DNA from: Clavelina lepadiformis
Lineage: Eukaryota; Chordata; Ascidiacea; Aplousobranchia; Clavelinidae
Length of the DNA stretch: 64,000 bases
NCBI RefSeq assembly: GCF_947623445.1
Contig: NC_135248.1
Coordinates: forward strand, 12,409,820 to 12,473,819
Reading direction: 5' to 3'
Made by a program: the position numbers and the translations under genes. Within the stretch, counting starts at the first letter, position 1. Each line of letters opens with the position of its first letter. This document shows positions 12,243-25,749 of the stretch, in pieces. The notes beneath the pieces are model-generated. The model did no database searches. It had not been told where the DNA came from and saw only the letters and a program-made list of their open reading frames with translations.

Positions 12243-13409
12243 AAGTATAGGATGAGCCACTGTACCAGCAAAGCTGCAACGTCTGAGCCTGTCTGAGTAA
12301 AGTTTCGGTTCCTCAAACTTCTCGCTTGATGTCACGAGGTGAAATCTGTTTACATTTGATATCGAAGAGTTCTGGTTGCCCTCCCGCTTCGAGTTTGAAA
12401 AATGACGTCACCTAGCACCGTAGTTGAGAAACAGCAATAAATATTTCATGAAATCTAGGCTATGTTATTCTGATTCGACGTAATATTTGTCTGATTTGTT
12501 TCATCAGCATTAAGTTAGCAACTAGGCCTACATACTTGTGTTAGACCATTTATACATCATCGATTATTATTTATAGAACATTTTCCTTGTAACATTATAT
12601 TTACCGTAAAAGGTACAGATTCTTTTTGCTTTTAAACTTTGTTTTACCGTTTGTTTTACTTTACGCCATTTGCATAGAACCCTACTGTATTAGTAGCTTA
12701 TGTAGGCCAACAAAATTAGGCAACAAGTTGATTTGAACTGTATTGTTTCAACTGATTGAGCATAAATAACGTCAATTCTTGTTGACTCGAAGCTTGACTT
12801 AGTTGTAGTGTTAGTAAGCCTATTTCTATAACATCGATTTCCGCTTTCTGCCGTATTAGCCTACTCGTTGATCAAAATGTTTATAAGTAAACTATAGAGG
12901 GAGGACACTGTATAGCTTGTAGATCTATTGACTAACAGAAACATCCCACCTGATAATAATTTCAGAAAGTGAAGCGGTTGTGAATTCTGTATTCTTCATG
13001 GTCCTATGTTGTATTCCTTATTGCTTAATTGCCTATTGCTAAGCTGCCATGTTAGAATATTATAGTGACCGTTGCTACTGTCGCCACCAGCAAGCACTAA
13101 TGTACAACATGCCCTTTGCTTCTGATTATAGATATTTTATTTTTAAACATAGGCCTATGCATATTGGCATACCACGCTGAATTGAAGCTTTGTTATGCCG
13201 TTAATACACTTTTCATTCTTTAGCTTGATTTTATGTGGAATGAGTTAGGTTTAGGACGTTAATTAGCGAAGGCTACTGGCACAGCTGTTTAAAAAAAACT
13301 AAAAATTTTTGCTAATGGGCACAGAAAGAACGCCATAATAAAAAAAATGATACCGCGTTATAAGTTATGAAATCTTGATCGCAATGTGATCTAGTTAGCC
13401 TACTGCTCA
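12243..13409. repeat. Direct repeat copy 2 (~1.15 kb)
   Basis: This copy matches positions 1-1147 in the same orientation over its whole length, with small insertions (for example near 13350-13380) and deletions. It lies upstream of the GTPase gene, so the two copies bracket that gene and its pseudogene fragment. Similarity ends sharply near 13409. Confidence 0.85.
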
Positions 13410-16400
13410 CAGTTTTCATGGCGTTTAACCATTAATTCTAAAAGTTTTTTTCAATTGTCTTACGATTTTCATTTGGCTATATTATGCACAATTGCACACA
13501 AAGGCGTAAACAAGACTTATTCGATGTTAGTGAAATTAAAAAACACAAATATTGGTTGTTGGGATACGTAAGTCTGAGTAAGATTTACTTTTTGCCGAGA
13601 TCGATTGTAAGCTACAGCGATGTAGCCTATAAGCTATTACTGGGTTGTTGTTTCACACGCATTACGGATACTGATTGATTGATTCAGTTTGAACAACTAA
13701 ACCTGTTAAGAAAATTATAAGGAATGGAAGTATTAACGCAGTAGTTCGCTTTTAGCAGTAAGCACAACAGTGATTTCCAACTGCAGTAGTTTTCTTCCAT
13801 AACAGGTTTCGAAATTTTAACTCGTAATTTTTGTCCGCTAGGCGTCCTTACAGAGCTTTGTTTAATGCAATGTCTGAAAACAGAACTTGCCTGTTTCGGG
13901 ATGAGAAAGCTGTCACGGCGTAAAGCAAACATAGGAGCTTGTTCAGCTGAATAAAGGTCAGATTGGGCTGTGTTTGCATAAAACAGCTGTTTAGTAATAA
14001 GCACGTGGATGATGTTTGTTTACATATTCATGACTTGTAAAATTTATGGGCAAAGTTTACTAGGCTACATCTCTAAGTTGTTCATTTATTTGTGCAGGCT
14101 AAAAGCCTTCTTGGTTCTTTACGTTAGTTTTGCTTTTCCTGAAACAGAAACAGTGTGTATGCAAGAATTTTATCTCATGATTCTGAAAGAATATATTTTT
14201 TGATTAATTTGACTCAGGTGCTTAAGATAAATCGAGAAATTGCAAGTTTTGGTTATCGTTAGGCCTAAATTCTTTAAACGTTTGTGTCTATAAGCTTATG
14301 ATGAATGGAATGCAGATAATTCAGTAATTTGGGTCTCTCATACTTCTGTTCTCCCATATCACGACCAAGTATTTTGAAATAAGTTATTACCGGTCAATCA
14401 TAACTTCTTCCCCTTCAGATCTTCACATGTAGAAGTTAAGGAGTGCAAATAAGGAGACAAGCCATAATTTAAGATATTGCTGTATTGGTAGTTTTGTTAT
14501 TTTAAAGTGCACCCTGAATTAATCTGTCTGCTTGTGACAATACTTTTGTGCTTTTTACACGTAAACGTGTACCATAAAGGGATGAATACCATACTGTCAA
14601 GTAAACAGCTCATGACTTTTCAGTTTAAATCACAGAATTTCAGGTACATAATTTTTAAAAGTCTGTGCGTTTCTTACACAGGTAGCAGTCTGTTTTGAGT
14701 TTAGTTTTACAATTTAAGCTCTCAGTCGTTTCGCAATACTAACTTTGGTTATTGTTAATACCAACTTATGCGCCTAATACTGGTATTGTTCCAGATAAGG
14801 GATAAGTGTTAATTGTGTGTATCATTACTATTGTTTCATCTTGTTGCACAGGGGATTTCTCACCCAAAAATAGCAAAATTTTTAATCTGGGTACTGTACG
14901 TAATAATATGTGAAAACCCAACGCTGTACAGTCTTGCTAAATTCACCATGTTTGCCAAGTGGTTTATATATAATATACCTATACGGTATCGTTACAGTTC
15001 AAAAGTCTAAAGTACCCACACGTAAGATGCAAAACTGTTCATTTCGGATCTTTTCCATGCGCTACAAACTTAGCTTCAGTCATGACCATAATATTATGTA
15101 GTAGACCACATGTAGAAATTTACTAACAGCTTGCTAAAAATAGCATAAAAAGCATAAACAGTAATGGCAAACTATACTAGCATGCATAAACATTTTAATA
15201 AAATCGGATTGCCGAGAAAGTTGTCATACAAACTTAACAAAACCTAACCAACTTCAGTCAGTCTTTTTGGTCACATATGTACAGTTGGGAGCCTATATAT
15301 ACGGTTACTATATTGCTGTCATAATGTTTGCTTTATCTGCTCTTAGGTCATTGATGTATGTATGCATGTGTGTATATATGCAGGATGTGTGTAGTAATGT
15401 ATGGTGTCCATAGACAAGATTTACATTGGATTTATGTGTGCATAAGTTTTTACTACCAGTGTTTTACAGGTTAAAAGCTCTGAAATCTTTCTCTTTTTTG
15501 GATAAAAAATTATTGTTATAAAAGTTTGTGTTCATTCTTTCTGTCTTTTTTTACTTGGTGACTTAACTTACCTTAACTGTAACTTACCTTTGTCTTTTTT
15601 ACTTTGTTTGTTTTTGTTTTTTTTTGAGTTTGCACTCAATAATTACAGCAGAGTTTTCTATAGGAATTCTTAAATTTTTAAAATTGAAGCTATATTTTGC
15701 AAAAAAAAATCCTGTTATTGTTTCATCTTTTTGCTTTTTAAGTTTATTATAAGGCATGCACCAAATTGAAAATGATTCAGATTTTTGTGTTCAGATATGA
15801 TTACTAGGTTTTGATATATACGTGAATCCAATTTGAATCTGCTGAATTTAACCATTTTGCTTTCAAATCAAAGTATCTGATGAGCAAGTTGTTATGCTTA
15901 AACATGTCATCGACTTGATGAATGACCAGTTTGTTTTAAAAAACTTCTAAAAGTCCTTGCATTCATTTCACTATTTTAAAGTCCATATTTTAACTGAAAT
16001 TATTGCTATTTTGCTATTGTTTTTTTTCTTATTTCATGTGAGATAAAGAATTCATCCTGATTGTGCCAGGAACGCATGTCTTCATGAGAATAACAAAAAT
16101 AGATCACATCTATTCAATGGTTCATTATTCGGATTGGATAATGTTTTATACTTTTTGTTTGCGTTTGGTATGACATGTCATTGTGTCGGTAACCTGACGC
16201 ATGTTGCATTTACTTGTAGTTTGTTTTTACCAGTATTTTCGTAAATGTTAGTTTTTTATAAATTGCAAAGTAATGTTATATGTAAATTTTTTGTTTTAGC
16301 TAAATATGTAAGTATTTAAATTGTAATTTGACAAACTATGGCATTTACTGGTAAATTATTGTAATTAATAAATTGGTATTTACTGGTAAATTCTTGTAAT

Positions 16401-16673
16401 TGATAAATTGGTATTTACTGGACATAGCTTAGTGCATTTCACATGATTCTGACATTTATGTTGTTTAAAAAGGGCTTTTTCTTTAAATGTCTTCAGTCTG
16501 TTACAATAAGACAAAGATAACAACTCACCTTGGCTACTGTTAAAACCTGAACACCTCAAAACCTCTTGTTAAGCTTGACTTGTCAATCATCTTTGCCTTT
16601 GAAGAAATTTGCAAGCTTTGTTAGTGAATTTGGGAGCAGAATTGTTAAGACTTTCTCCAAAATAAAAGCGGGA
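13410..16673. other. Non-coding stretch upstream of the DCLK locus
   Basis: This is AT-rich sequence with short reading frames that show no family motifs or splice support. It presumably contains the 5' untranslated region and promoter of the DCX1-type DCLK transcript. Apart from the 35-bp tandem repeat noted separately, I recognise nothing specific. Confidence 0.4.
16343..16421. repeat. 35-bp tandem repeat, 2.3 copies
   Basis: Two full 35-bp units beginning ATTTACTGGTAAATT are followed by a partial third. The repeat lies about 250 bp upstream of the DCX1 start codon, within the likely promoter or 5' UTR region. Confidence 0.85.
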
Positions 16674-18173
16674 ATGTGTGATGGCGTTATAATTGAGACT
16701 ATGGCACGAAAATCGTTTCCAAAGACAACGATATCACAAGAACTCCAGGACCTTACAGATGACAGGTATTGCATGATATGATGTTTATATGATTATTTAG
16801 ATGTAGTTAAAGTTTTACATTAACAGTATCTTTATTAAATAGGTCGTTAGGTATAGTATAAAGTAATATGCAAAACATCCTACTATCTATTACAACACAG
16901 CATTTTTATATTTTCATTATTGCTAACTCTCAGACAACAGGACTTACTACTTTTTGTGGAAGGTAAAATTTGTACTTGAGGTAATGGATGTGTGGTACAA
17001 ACAATGATTGCGGTAGTGAAATATGTACTTATACTTTCATAATACTAAGGAGTTACTATTTTAATCCAAACACCAGGCCAGATCATCCCAAATCACTTTT
17101 AGCTTTAATGTATTTATGTAGCTGGATGTTATACGCTGGCCTACTATTTTCCTAACTCACAAAACTATTGTTAAAAATTTGAGCGTTTTATTTTTTGCAC
17201 TTTCGTCTTACAAGTGTGTTGTGTGGTTGTGCTAGTTCAGATGTGTATATATACAAGCAATTCCTAACTAATCCCTCAATGGGGTTTCTTGTTGCTGATC
17301 GTTTTCGATAGGCTTGCTGTGGTAGTGGTATTCGCTATGTGTATACTGTATATATTTGAAATCAAGTTTGTTGCACTTCTGCAGATTTCGAGATTTACGA
17401 AGACCAAGAATTGTTATGTTTTATAAAAACGGAGACAGGTAATAGTTTAAATATTTTTCACATACAGAGTGTTTGTAAAACATGTATTTTTTCTATTTTT
17501 GCTTATCTATTTCTGTTGTAGGTTTTTGAATCTTTTAGTTTTTAGAAACATGCTTATGTATATACTATGCAGGCTATGAATATTCAGAATCTTTTAACAT
17601 GATTGTTGTAACCTTCTTTGTTAAATTTACATTGTAAGTATTTAATTGTAAATTGCTATGCTTTCATTGATTTGCATTTCAATTTGGTAAATGCCGTGAT
17701 TCATAATTCGTGATTCGTGATTCATTTCAGTGTCTTTTTTCTCTCAACTTGCATTATGTTGATCAGGTATTTCAAGGGAAAAACTTTACACATCACACCT
17801 CATCGTTATCTTCATTATGAGGAGCTCTTATCCGATCTTTCCAAATCCATGTCATTACCTTATGGAGTTCGAAGAATCTACACACCTATTGGTACTATAT
17901 GTAGTCTATAGTCATGTTGGTAGTTAGTACTATTGATATTTTTCTTATTGGTAGTGACTGAACTCTATGTTTTGTATTTTAGGTGAAACGTTTGTTCTCA
18001 AATATTCTTAAAAGTTTTCTGAAAATCGATCAATTTGTTACTAGCAGTGTTTTTAGGTGGTACACTTATTGAAGATATAGAAGAATTAAAAGATGGTGAA
18101 TCTTATGTTTGTGCATCATTTGAGAAATTTCAACGAATCAAGTACGGTCACTACTCGACACAAAATCACTTAC
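16674..18173 (+). CDS. DCLK: DCLK 5' module 1: first doublecortin (DCX) domain, 4 exons
   Basis: Exons 16674-16765, 17385-17438, 17767-17891 and 18057-18173 join in frame (388 nt; 129 codons plus one base). The start is the first in-frame ATG. After a short leader the protein reads RRPRIVMFYKNGD, LHITPHRYLHYEELL, GVRRIYTPIG and IEELKDGESYVCASFEKF. This is the DCX fold seen in the N-terminal repeat of doublecortin and DCLK, which binds tubulin in the microtubule lattice. The last exon ends in phase 1 (TTA C|gtgagt) and fits the acceptor at 30624, giving a 941-residue protein with DCX1, DCX2, helix and kinase. The intervening 12.4 kb holds four other modules that also end in phase 1. Confidence 0.85.
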
Positions 18174-19592
18174 GTGAGTTCTTGCGGTTTTTGTTAGACA
18201 TTTACATCAGTCTTAAAGAAAATTATATTAATACTTTATGTATCATAACGCTGAAGTGAAACATGAGTCACACACCTTTTTGTGTGTCCCTTGACTTCTA
18301 GTAGTTTGATTAGGAACTAACAAAATAAGTTGAATTTTTTAAAACCGCATTCATGACTATTTTAACGAGTTTAGTCCAAACTAAAAGGATGATTTGTATG
18401 CTAAAAAGTAGAAAGCTTTCGCTTGGTAACAAACTTCTGTGAAATTCGAAGTTAGGTTGTTAAGTGTTGAGCTCGTATAAGTTAAAGACGTTATTTCGTC
18501 GATGGAAAAGACACTTCTTGAGAGAAACAATAACCTGAAGTGCATTCTAGAACAAATTCCAAAACAGTCGACAGTAGTGTGGTGGTGTTTTTGTTATTTT
18601 TGCGTCGGCTTACCTCCAATTTTAAGTCTTTGATGTTCGTACATTTTCCATAAAAGCTAATGGATGGTCATTTGTTCGTTGATCAAAATCTACTAAACCC
18701 GATTTTCCGAAACTATTGAGTTGTTATCTTGAATGGATAGAGTTAACTTACAAAACCCAGATTTTTGTTGGAAAATCGTTTTTTCATTTGTTTCTGGATA
18801 AAAACAAATATAAAGTAAATTTGCTGAGTTTTACCGTTGCACAAAACGTGTTTTGTTATCGGTTCGCGCAAGGTCTGATGATCAATATACCTTCAATAAA
18901 GTTGGTTAAACGTTTATTTTATTAAAAATTAACCCAGCTGTGTTTTTGCAAAAAACTGTACGACCAGCATCTAAGATTTAATATGGCAATGTTAATATTT
19001 TCCAGAACTGTAGGATTTTGGACATTTAACAAAAAGTTTTCGACCTCCCTAAAATCAACAACTCTTTATCTTGAAAAAAAAAACGCCAAAAGTCTGTATA
19101 CTTTAGTTTTTGTTGTTTGTTGACGTGCTACACAAAGCGACGTCACTTTTTGATGTTGGGCTTGTGTTTTTACAACCACTCAGTTTATTAACCCCAGCGT
19201 GAAGAAAGTCGTGTAGTTTACTGCGTTGTTGTTTTAGCACATGTAATAGTTACCATGGCAACAAGATGTTCCGAGTAGTTTTCACGCCATGGTCCTTATC
19301 GAACTCTTTATCGATGACTGTATCGCGTGTGCGTCATTCCTGTTAACTCGCGGATATTGATATTCAAACGCACAACGAGAGCGTTCAGAAATTACAATGA
19401 CATTTTCAATTTTCCCATACAGCTAATTTCTAATACCTCGGCCGCGTTTTTGATAATGGCACAACGCGTAATTCAGATTATATCGCGTAACAATGCTGAG
19501 TGCGTCAAGTGCTCTTGAAGAACAACTACGTAACATTTGCGCAAGCGCGTTGCTACCATGGATACAACGCTAGTGCCCATATTTATTTGCCC

Positions 19593-19655
19593 ATTTGAAA
19601 TAAAATTCAACCGTATAGTGTCCATGTGCATATCGGGTTGAATTTTATTTCAAAT
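19593..19655. repeat. 20-bp perfect inverted repeat, microRNA-sized hairpin
   Basis: ATTTGAAATAAAATTCAACC at 19593-19612 pairs perfectly with 19636-19655. The 23-nt spacer can add a few more pairs (CGTATA against TATCG). The size suits a pre-microRNA or a small palindromic element. It lies inside the long DCLK intron. No homology to a known microRNA is claimed. Confidence 0.6.
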
Positions 19656-20247
19656 TTTTAAAAATGTTTGTTAATGTTGCTTTGAGGTTGGGCGTTCGAA
19701 TGTTTAAGAATTGTGTATACTTTATTTCACGTTTTTCATAGAAATTGATCGAACGCGAAAGAATTTGACAAACATCAAATACACAACTTGTTAACTTATT
19801 ATTTCAAAATTTACATTTGTAATGGGTGTGTTGCTTCAGTAACATTCTTTTATTCTGTACGTGTGTAATGCATTGCGTATTCTAAATGAGTGGATGACGA
19901 AAGCCACTTGTAAAGCCTCTTTTGCAATATTTTCTAGTCAATTTCGAGTTTTTAAGTCTCTATACACCAGCTAGTGTCGTTTTTATATGTTCGAAATTGG
20001 CGCTGGGTGGTGGTAGTGAGAGAAAACATAGCGTATGGTATATACAGTTCTCATAAAAGCATCCTTGAAGGGACTATTTTTCTATATTTGCTGGAAGGTG
20101 CATTAATATCCAACGGTTAAGAAATCGTTTCGATTTTATTTCTATTAAATGGACATTAATCACTTTTGACCACCAACACCAATGACCTTGCATTTAAACA
20201 TAAACAACTGCCGCACTATACTCGTGGTGAAAGTTAATATGTTAATA

Positions 20248-20566
20248 TAGGCATGTGCAACCTTTTTCACTGGAGGGCCAAATACAAAATTTTGAATGAT
20301 AACGCGGGCCGCATGAATTATTTCAGAAAAAAATTAATATCATTTCCCTATGAAAGTAGTTTAAGTAGGCAAGAAACAGATTTAATGCAGAAAATTTTAT
20401 TTAAAACTTTAAAATCTAATTTAATTTAATGCGAAAATTTCACTTGCTTTGATGTAAACCGCATCAAATAGTGATGGCTATTGGCTAGTATACACTTCTA
20501 ACATTTTGCTGTGCACCACACGGGCCGCACGGAACAACCTGTCGGGCCACTGGTTGCACATGTCTG
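20248..20566 (-). mobile_element. Non-autonomous hAT element (319-bp MITE)
   Basis: The element begins TAGGCATGTGCAACC and ends GGTTGCACATGTCTG. It is flanked by a perfect 8-bp duplication, TGTTAATA (20240-20247 and 20567-20574), as hAT transposition produces. Its ends and internal blocks (CACTGGAGGGCCAAATACA, GATAACGCGGGCCGCATGA-like) are the reverse complement of the larger element at 54725-56029. It is therefore a deletion derivative of that family in opposite orientation. It carries no coding sequence and sits in the DCLK intron. Confidence 0.92.
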
Positions 20567-21882
20567 TGTTAATATTTCTTCCCATACTTTCATTATGTTT
20601 GTATTACATGAGTATTACGACAAGACATCGTTGATCGAATACGATTACTAATAAGATTGTTAGGGCTTAGTTCTTGTCGCGTTCCCATGTCAGTTCCCTG
20701 CTTTACCTCACGCCACGACCGATTAAAGTCTAGTTAATCATTTACTTCATTCTGTCTTGTCTTAACGCAATTTTCTTGGTGCGCCCCGCTTACTTTCACA
20801 TGGTTCCATGATTCTATGTTGTCATTTGTTCCTTATTCTGGTTATGAAGAACATGGGTGCTAGTGACTAATAGCGGTTACGTTTCTTCTACCTTGTTTAA
20901 TGGGCGGTTTTATTTGCAGTAATGTGGTCTATTTAATGAGGGGTTTGCCACTGGAAGTCTTGGTTATAAATGGAAGAATAGCCTGCATAGATACCTACCT
21001 TTAGTCGTGTTGTCTAGTGCTTTTAAGCAAAGTCAACGTTTGTACAAGGGAAGAGACAAGGTCTGCATAACACAGACATAACATAACAGAATATCAGATT
21101 ATGATTAGATAGGGAATTATTTAGTGTTGGCTGAATTAAGATTAAGGTTGGATATTTTACCCTATCTCTTTAATTCTGAATCTGAATACTAAACCATTAA
21201 TATTTCAAGTTTTTTGACATTGTTACTACATCAAGGAATGCAGGTTTTCAGGAAGGTGTCATGTGCATCAAAGGCATAGTATATGAGGTTCGAAGTAAAC
21301 AACGTGTATTAACTCAGCCATTGTTGTGAGGTACGACATTTTGAATCTATTAATTATCACTCTGGTCAAATTCCCACTTGCTCGGAAACTAATAGTTTTC
21401 TTTTTTATTCTTTAATGTCTGGTCCAACTCGTGAATTATTCACGTCAGTATATTTAGTTGGGACTGTGAGAGTTGTTGGTATACATAGTATCAAATTTCT
21501 GGCCTATACCATCTCATTATTGTGAAACTGATCATTCACTGCTTTGTATGCCATTTGTCTAAGAGAGTTCCTTAACAGCATACAGCTAAAACGCATGTAT
21601 GCCAAATCAGAAAATAGAAGACTTACACTTAGATTGAAATAGATCTATAGGACATTGGGTAGCAGCTCATTTCTTGCTTATTGATTTAAGCTGTATCTTG
21701 TTTTTTTTATCCAGTCAGAGGTGGAAATATTTAGCAAATGTTGGAAAGTTAATTTACTTATCGAACGTCCACATTCAGTGACAGCTCAATGCTGAGACAA
21801 AAAGGCTTGGTATAGTATCGCATATTCACTATGAGACCAGGCGAAAAATCGAAAGTGTAACTGCATAGGCTTTGAACTGAAC

Positions 21883-22042
21883 ATGGGGTCTGATCTTACT
21901 GATCTTTTATTTCCCAAAATGGACGAGATTCCCAAAGCGATTCATCTTGGAACCATCAAAAGGAAAGTACAAAAAGCAAGAAAGCAGCCAAGTTTGAATA
22001 TCAAAAAAGAAAACGGTAACGAGGCCGTTAAAGATACTTCAG
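21883..22042 (+). CDS. DCLK: DCLK 5' module 2: short leader exon (candidate alternative first exon)
   Basis: An ATG at 21883 opens a 53-codon frame (MGSDLTDLLFPKMDEIPKAI and a lysine-rich continuation) that ends at a consensus donor TCAG|gtgaga, leaving one extra base (phase 1). That phase matches the acceptor at 30624, which would give an 865-residue kinase lacking DCX1. No domain is recognised; the segment is amphipathic then basic. Support comes from the ATG, donor and phase only, so it could also be an unrelated short frame. Confidence 0.5.
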
Positions 22043-23926
22043 GTGAGATTCCTTTCACAATCATAGCTTGCGTACCAAATGTGGAATCATTAATTATTAG
22101 AAGAATATCTGCATTTCGCTTTTCTATAATCTGAATTTTTTTATCAATCAGTCACATTTACTGAAAATTGAAATTATGAAATCGCAAGTGAAGTATGATA
22201 AGTCGGTTACGAAAGATAAATTACTTACCGTATTACTCGGCTTCCTCATTTCCTATTAAGACCCCAAAATAAAGGTATTTCTGTTTGATAAATATCGGGA
22301 ATAACTCTAAACTTTCATATAACTTTAAACAAAATCGTGATTACGTTTTTTTCCAAATTGTTCGGGTCAATTTTCCCCCGACACACAACGTCGATCATTT
22401 TCAGTTAATTTTTTTAAATGCTTGTTCACTGATTCGCACGGCATGTTTTAATGGTATTTTATCTTCAATTTGCAAGTATATTTTGGTGCTGTAATAAAAG
22501 ATTTTCAATTGTTACGAGCTAGAATAGGATATATAAACTATTATACAGACGTAGCATAACAACCTTGTACAAATTGATCGTTTGTGTGTATAGTTCGTTG
22601 TCAGATAAAGATATTTCTGCTTAATTCAAATCGGGTCGTTTAAAGCTCTTATAAAAACGATCTTAGATTTCCTGTAGGCCTTTGAATTATGCTCAACCCT
22701 GTTAGCTTTTGAAGATTGGGTTGTTTTTTCAGCAAAGTGACTTTACCTCGTCTATATGGGTAATTTCTTTGTTATTAGAACCTGTTTTACCCATTGTAGG
22801 AGTGGTTTTACCCTGTAGGAGTGGGACTGAATGACGTCAATAAAGCCCCACAAAGAAAGTTTTCTCGAATTGGATTTAAATGGATGCCTACTTTCTAACA
22901 TAATCGGTTTAAACGAGACTTCCTATGTTACTATACCGAGTTGACGTCTGTGGAGGCAGTCAAAAGGTCGAATTCGTATATCATGGAAACGGTAGAAGTT
23001 TTAACTTATTTCAACAGAGCTCGGCAAGCGCTTCAGTGATAAATGTTTTGCGATTGGGCAAGTTTAAGGATCGCTTGTTCACTCTAGCATGGGGAAGGTG
23101 ACTAAACTAAAGCGATCGCGTTATTCGTTCTAATATAATATATGACCTTGTGTGTAAGAAGCATGAAACTATTACTAACGGTTAATGACCACTGTTTGAT
23201 TTGGGAAGGAATTCGCCCAGAATTTTGTTCTATTTCCGATCAATCCAGTTGATGTAATAGAGCAAAAGAGAATTTAATAAGCCTATACACTTGAGTTGTG
23301 TTGAGCACAATAATAAGGTCCTATTGTCCGCTTATCCGATTTTTAAAGTCGCGATAAAATCAAGTGAACGATCTTATGCTCGCATGGTCTGCATTGTATC
23401 CTGAAATCTTTCAGAATGAAACTTATAACCGCTAAGGCAACAACGCTCATTATGCGGTATCGTTAAAGCAACAACCGAAACGCGTCAGCATCTGCATTCA
23501 GAAGGTTTTAGTCTGAATTTTCCAGCTTACTCTCGCCCTTAACCCGAGCTTACCACAGAGAAAACCTTCAGAGTATTTGACCTGAACAATAGGCGTGCCG
23601 ATACGTCAAGCACTATAACGCTATTTACACACGCTGCTAGTTCATCCGACTAGATACGTTCGTTTATGTTAGCAGGATCGATGTGTAGTTATGTAGTGTA
23701 GCAATGCATGGATTTAAAGGGAAAAGAAATATTCTGTTCATGTTAAGGTCAGTCGTTAAAAGTAGTTTAAAGGAAATAGGAAGAAACTATTCTATTTCAA
23801 AACAATGGAGTTCTTTCGCAAAATACCGTCGAGTGTTAACTGATATTTTAATCCTAATATCAAACTTTACTGGTCCCATCCGGCTTAGCATGCTATGTTC
23901 GAGGATAGGTTTTTAGTTGATTTATT
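22043..23926. other. Non-coding region between DCLK leader modules
   Basis: Nothing recognisable. The short frames here lack donors in the right phase or family motifs. Confidence 0.4.
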
Positions 23927-24017
23927 ATGGTCAAAGTGATGCCGATTTATCTTGAAACTGAAGACGGCGAAGCGGATTCGCCTTTGCTCGGAAAGCAATA
24001 TATCTGGGGTCGTTTAC
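23927..24017 (+). CDS. DCLK: DCLK 5' module 3: short leader exon (candidate alternative first exon)
   Basis: An ATG at 23927 starts 30 codons (MVKVMPIYLETEDGEADSPL, then a short aromatic/basic end) closed by the donor TTAC|gtgagt, the same sequence that ends the DCX1 module. The extra base gives phase 1, compatible with 30624, predicting an 842-residue protein without DCX1. No domain is visible. The identity of the donor to that of the DCX1 exon raises confidence, but no transcript evidence is available. Confidence 0.5.
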
Positions 24018-25749
24018 GTGAGTATTTCCGACCGTTCATTGTCGTACCAAGTTTGAAAGTTATAGCTGGTTCTCTGCATGTCATATTGTTAAAACGATTG
24101 TTTAGAATTGTTGAGGTAAATGTAATAGATCGAGCTTTTCTCGCTCCTTGCCCGCAAAACCCTATTATAAAGATATTTTTATTAACAGCCAGGTTGCTAT
24201 GTTTTGCAAACACACTTGCGTCACAACTACTTTGTCCACAGTAGGTTTACTTTTTGTTAGAAAGGTAAAAAGAGATATGATGTCAAAACCTATCCTTTGC
24301 TCGTTTCGCATGAGTAGCCACACGTTGTGGGAATATTATTGTGCTCAGGAATATTTGAGAAGTAGTGGTATTAAGTTATTCTTATCGCCATCCTGCAGTT
24401 GTATAAAGACCTTGTGCGTTGCGATATCCATGTGTCACGTCCCATTTAATCCGAATGTGAAGTGTAATAGCACCATTTGACAGGCCCCTACTTCACAAAC
24501 CCACTTGGTGCGATACTTGAAATCACAAATATTTAAACATCAAGCTAACATCTAACTTGTGTTGACGGAAGCAGCTAGTTCTTTTCATCCCGCTGTTTTC
24601 TGATTGTTTTATAACTTGTATCCAATTAAGTGCTTTCTTGTAACTAGTTGCCCATTGTTCCGACGCAGCCCCGGCTTAGACTTTTGTATTGTAAGTGGCG
24701 TTGGTCAATGGTGAACCAGGTGTTACAGGTCAAGAACCGAATTGTTGTTAAATTGAACCCTTGGTACGTTGTTAATGTTGTAACAGAATTTTTGAAACGT
24801 CGTGTTACGTTGCAATTTTACATCGTAATTACTGCAACACAAACTTTTGCCCTTAGTCGAAAAACATGGCTTTTAAGTGCAATGTTCACATCCGTTTGTC
24901 AGCTACCATGGTATATTTTTCGTGTTGAATCTGCAGATATTATTGGCGTGGATTATAAAATAGTGTGTGCCTTGACATTATGGAAAAGATTGCGTCAGTG
25001 TAAACTGTAGAAACGTTTTTATGCCATCTATGTTTGATCAAACATAGTTGTAAATCTGTGCAACATATGTTTGGTTTCACCTTGTCGTCATGGACAGTGT
25101 TTATTCTGTCACTGTTTTTTATGCGTTGCTTTGATTCCGAGATAAGGAGCTTTCATACCTCTTCGAAACACAACACATGTGTTTCCTTTAGCATTCCCAG
25201 AAATCGACTAAACTTACGATGCGAAAAACCGCTCCACCCTCTTTAAACTTTCCAGTTGTTTGTTGAACTAAGGGACGTCTTGTCACTTGTTAAATCTTAA
25301 AGACATTGTCTTGAAGATGGCCACATCACACACCCCTTAACCTTGGTATTTGTTGTAAAACTTAATACAAGATGATTTAACACTCCCACCAGGTCGTGGT
25401 TTGAAGCGTCCTCAAGACTCGATAATGTTATTTGCCGTTTGGATATAAATCTTCGTCCACGATACTGTAACTCCTGCCAGATGGCGCCTTGAAGTGTCTC
25501 GTGTCTGTTTGGGAATCATCACTTTTTTACATGTAACTGACTGATAGTTCTCAAACAAGCCAAGTTGAAAATGTACGAAATTGTTGGACTTGTTATTACA
25601 AAAGATTTCATCAGCATAAGCAAGTATAGTGACGGATTGTAGCACCAATTGCAATCGGCACGTGAATCTCTGTGGTTGTTTAACGAGCGTTAGTTAACAT
25701 TCAATTAGCGGGTTTTCCGCTGGAGGCTACTGCAAATACCACAACAATA
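24018..25749. other. Non-coding region upstream of the Cys-rich module
   Basis: This stretch contains several open frames of 70-120 codons without recognisable motifs. It is the likely place for the promoter of the Cys-rich first exon. Confidence 0.35.

Larger units (their letters stand above)
18174..21882. other. Large intron/intermodule region of DCLK
   Basis: I see no further DCX exon here. The stretch holds a 20-bp perfect hairpin (19593-19655) and a hAT-type MITE (20248-20566), both listed separately. The remainder is AT-rich with unsupported reading frames. Confidence 0.5.

Noticed and set aside
13484..15101. Cluster of short frames upstream of DCLK
   Set aside because: All under about 110 codons, of mixed strands, with no motifs or consistent splice sites; treated as non-coding.
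24648..25010. 120-codon plus-strand frame upstream of the Cys-rich DCLK exon
   Set aside because: No recognised motif, mixed hydrophobic composition typical of chance frames, and no phase-1 donor that would fit the shared DCLK acceptor.
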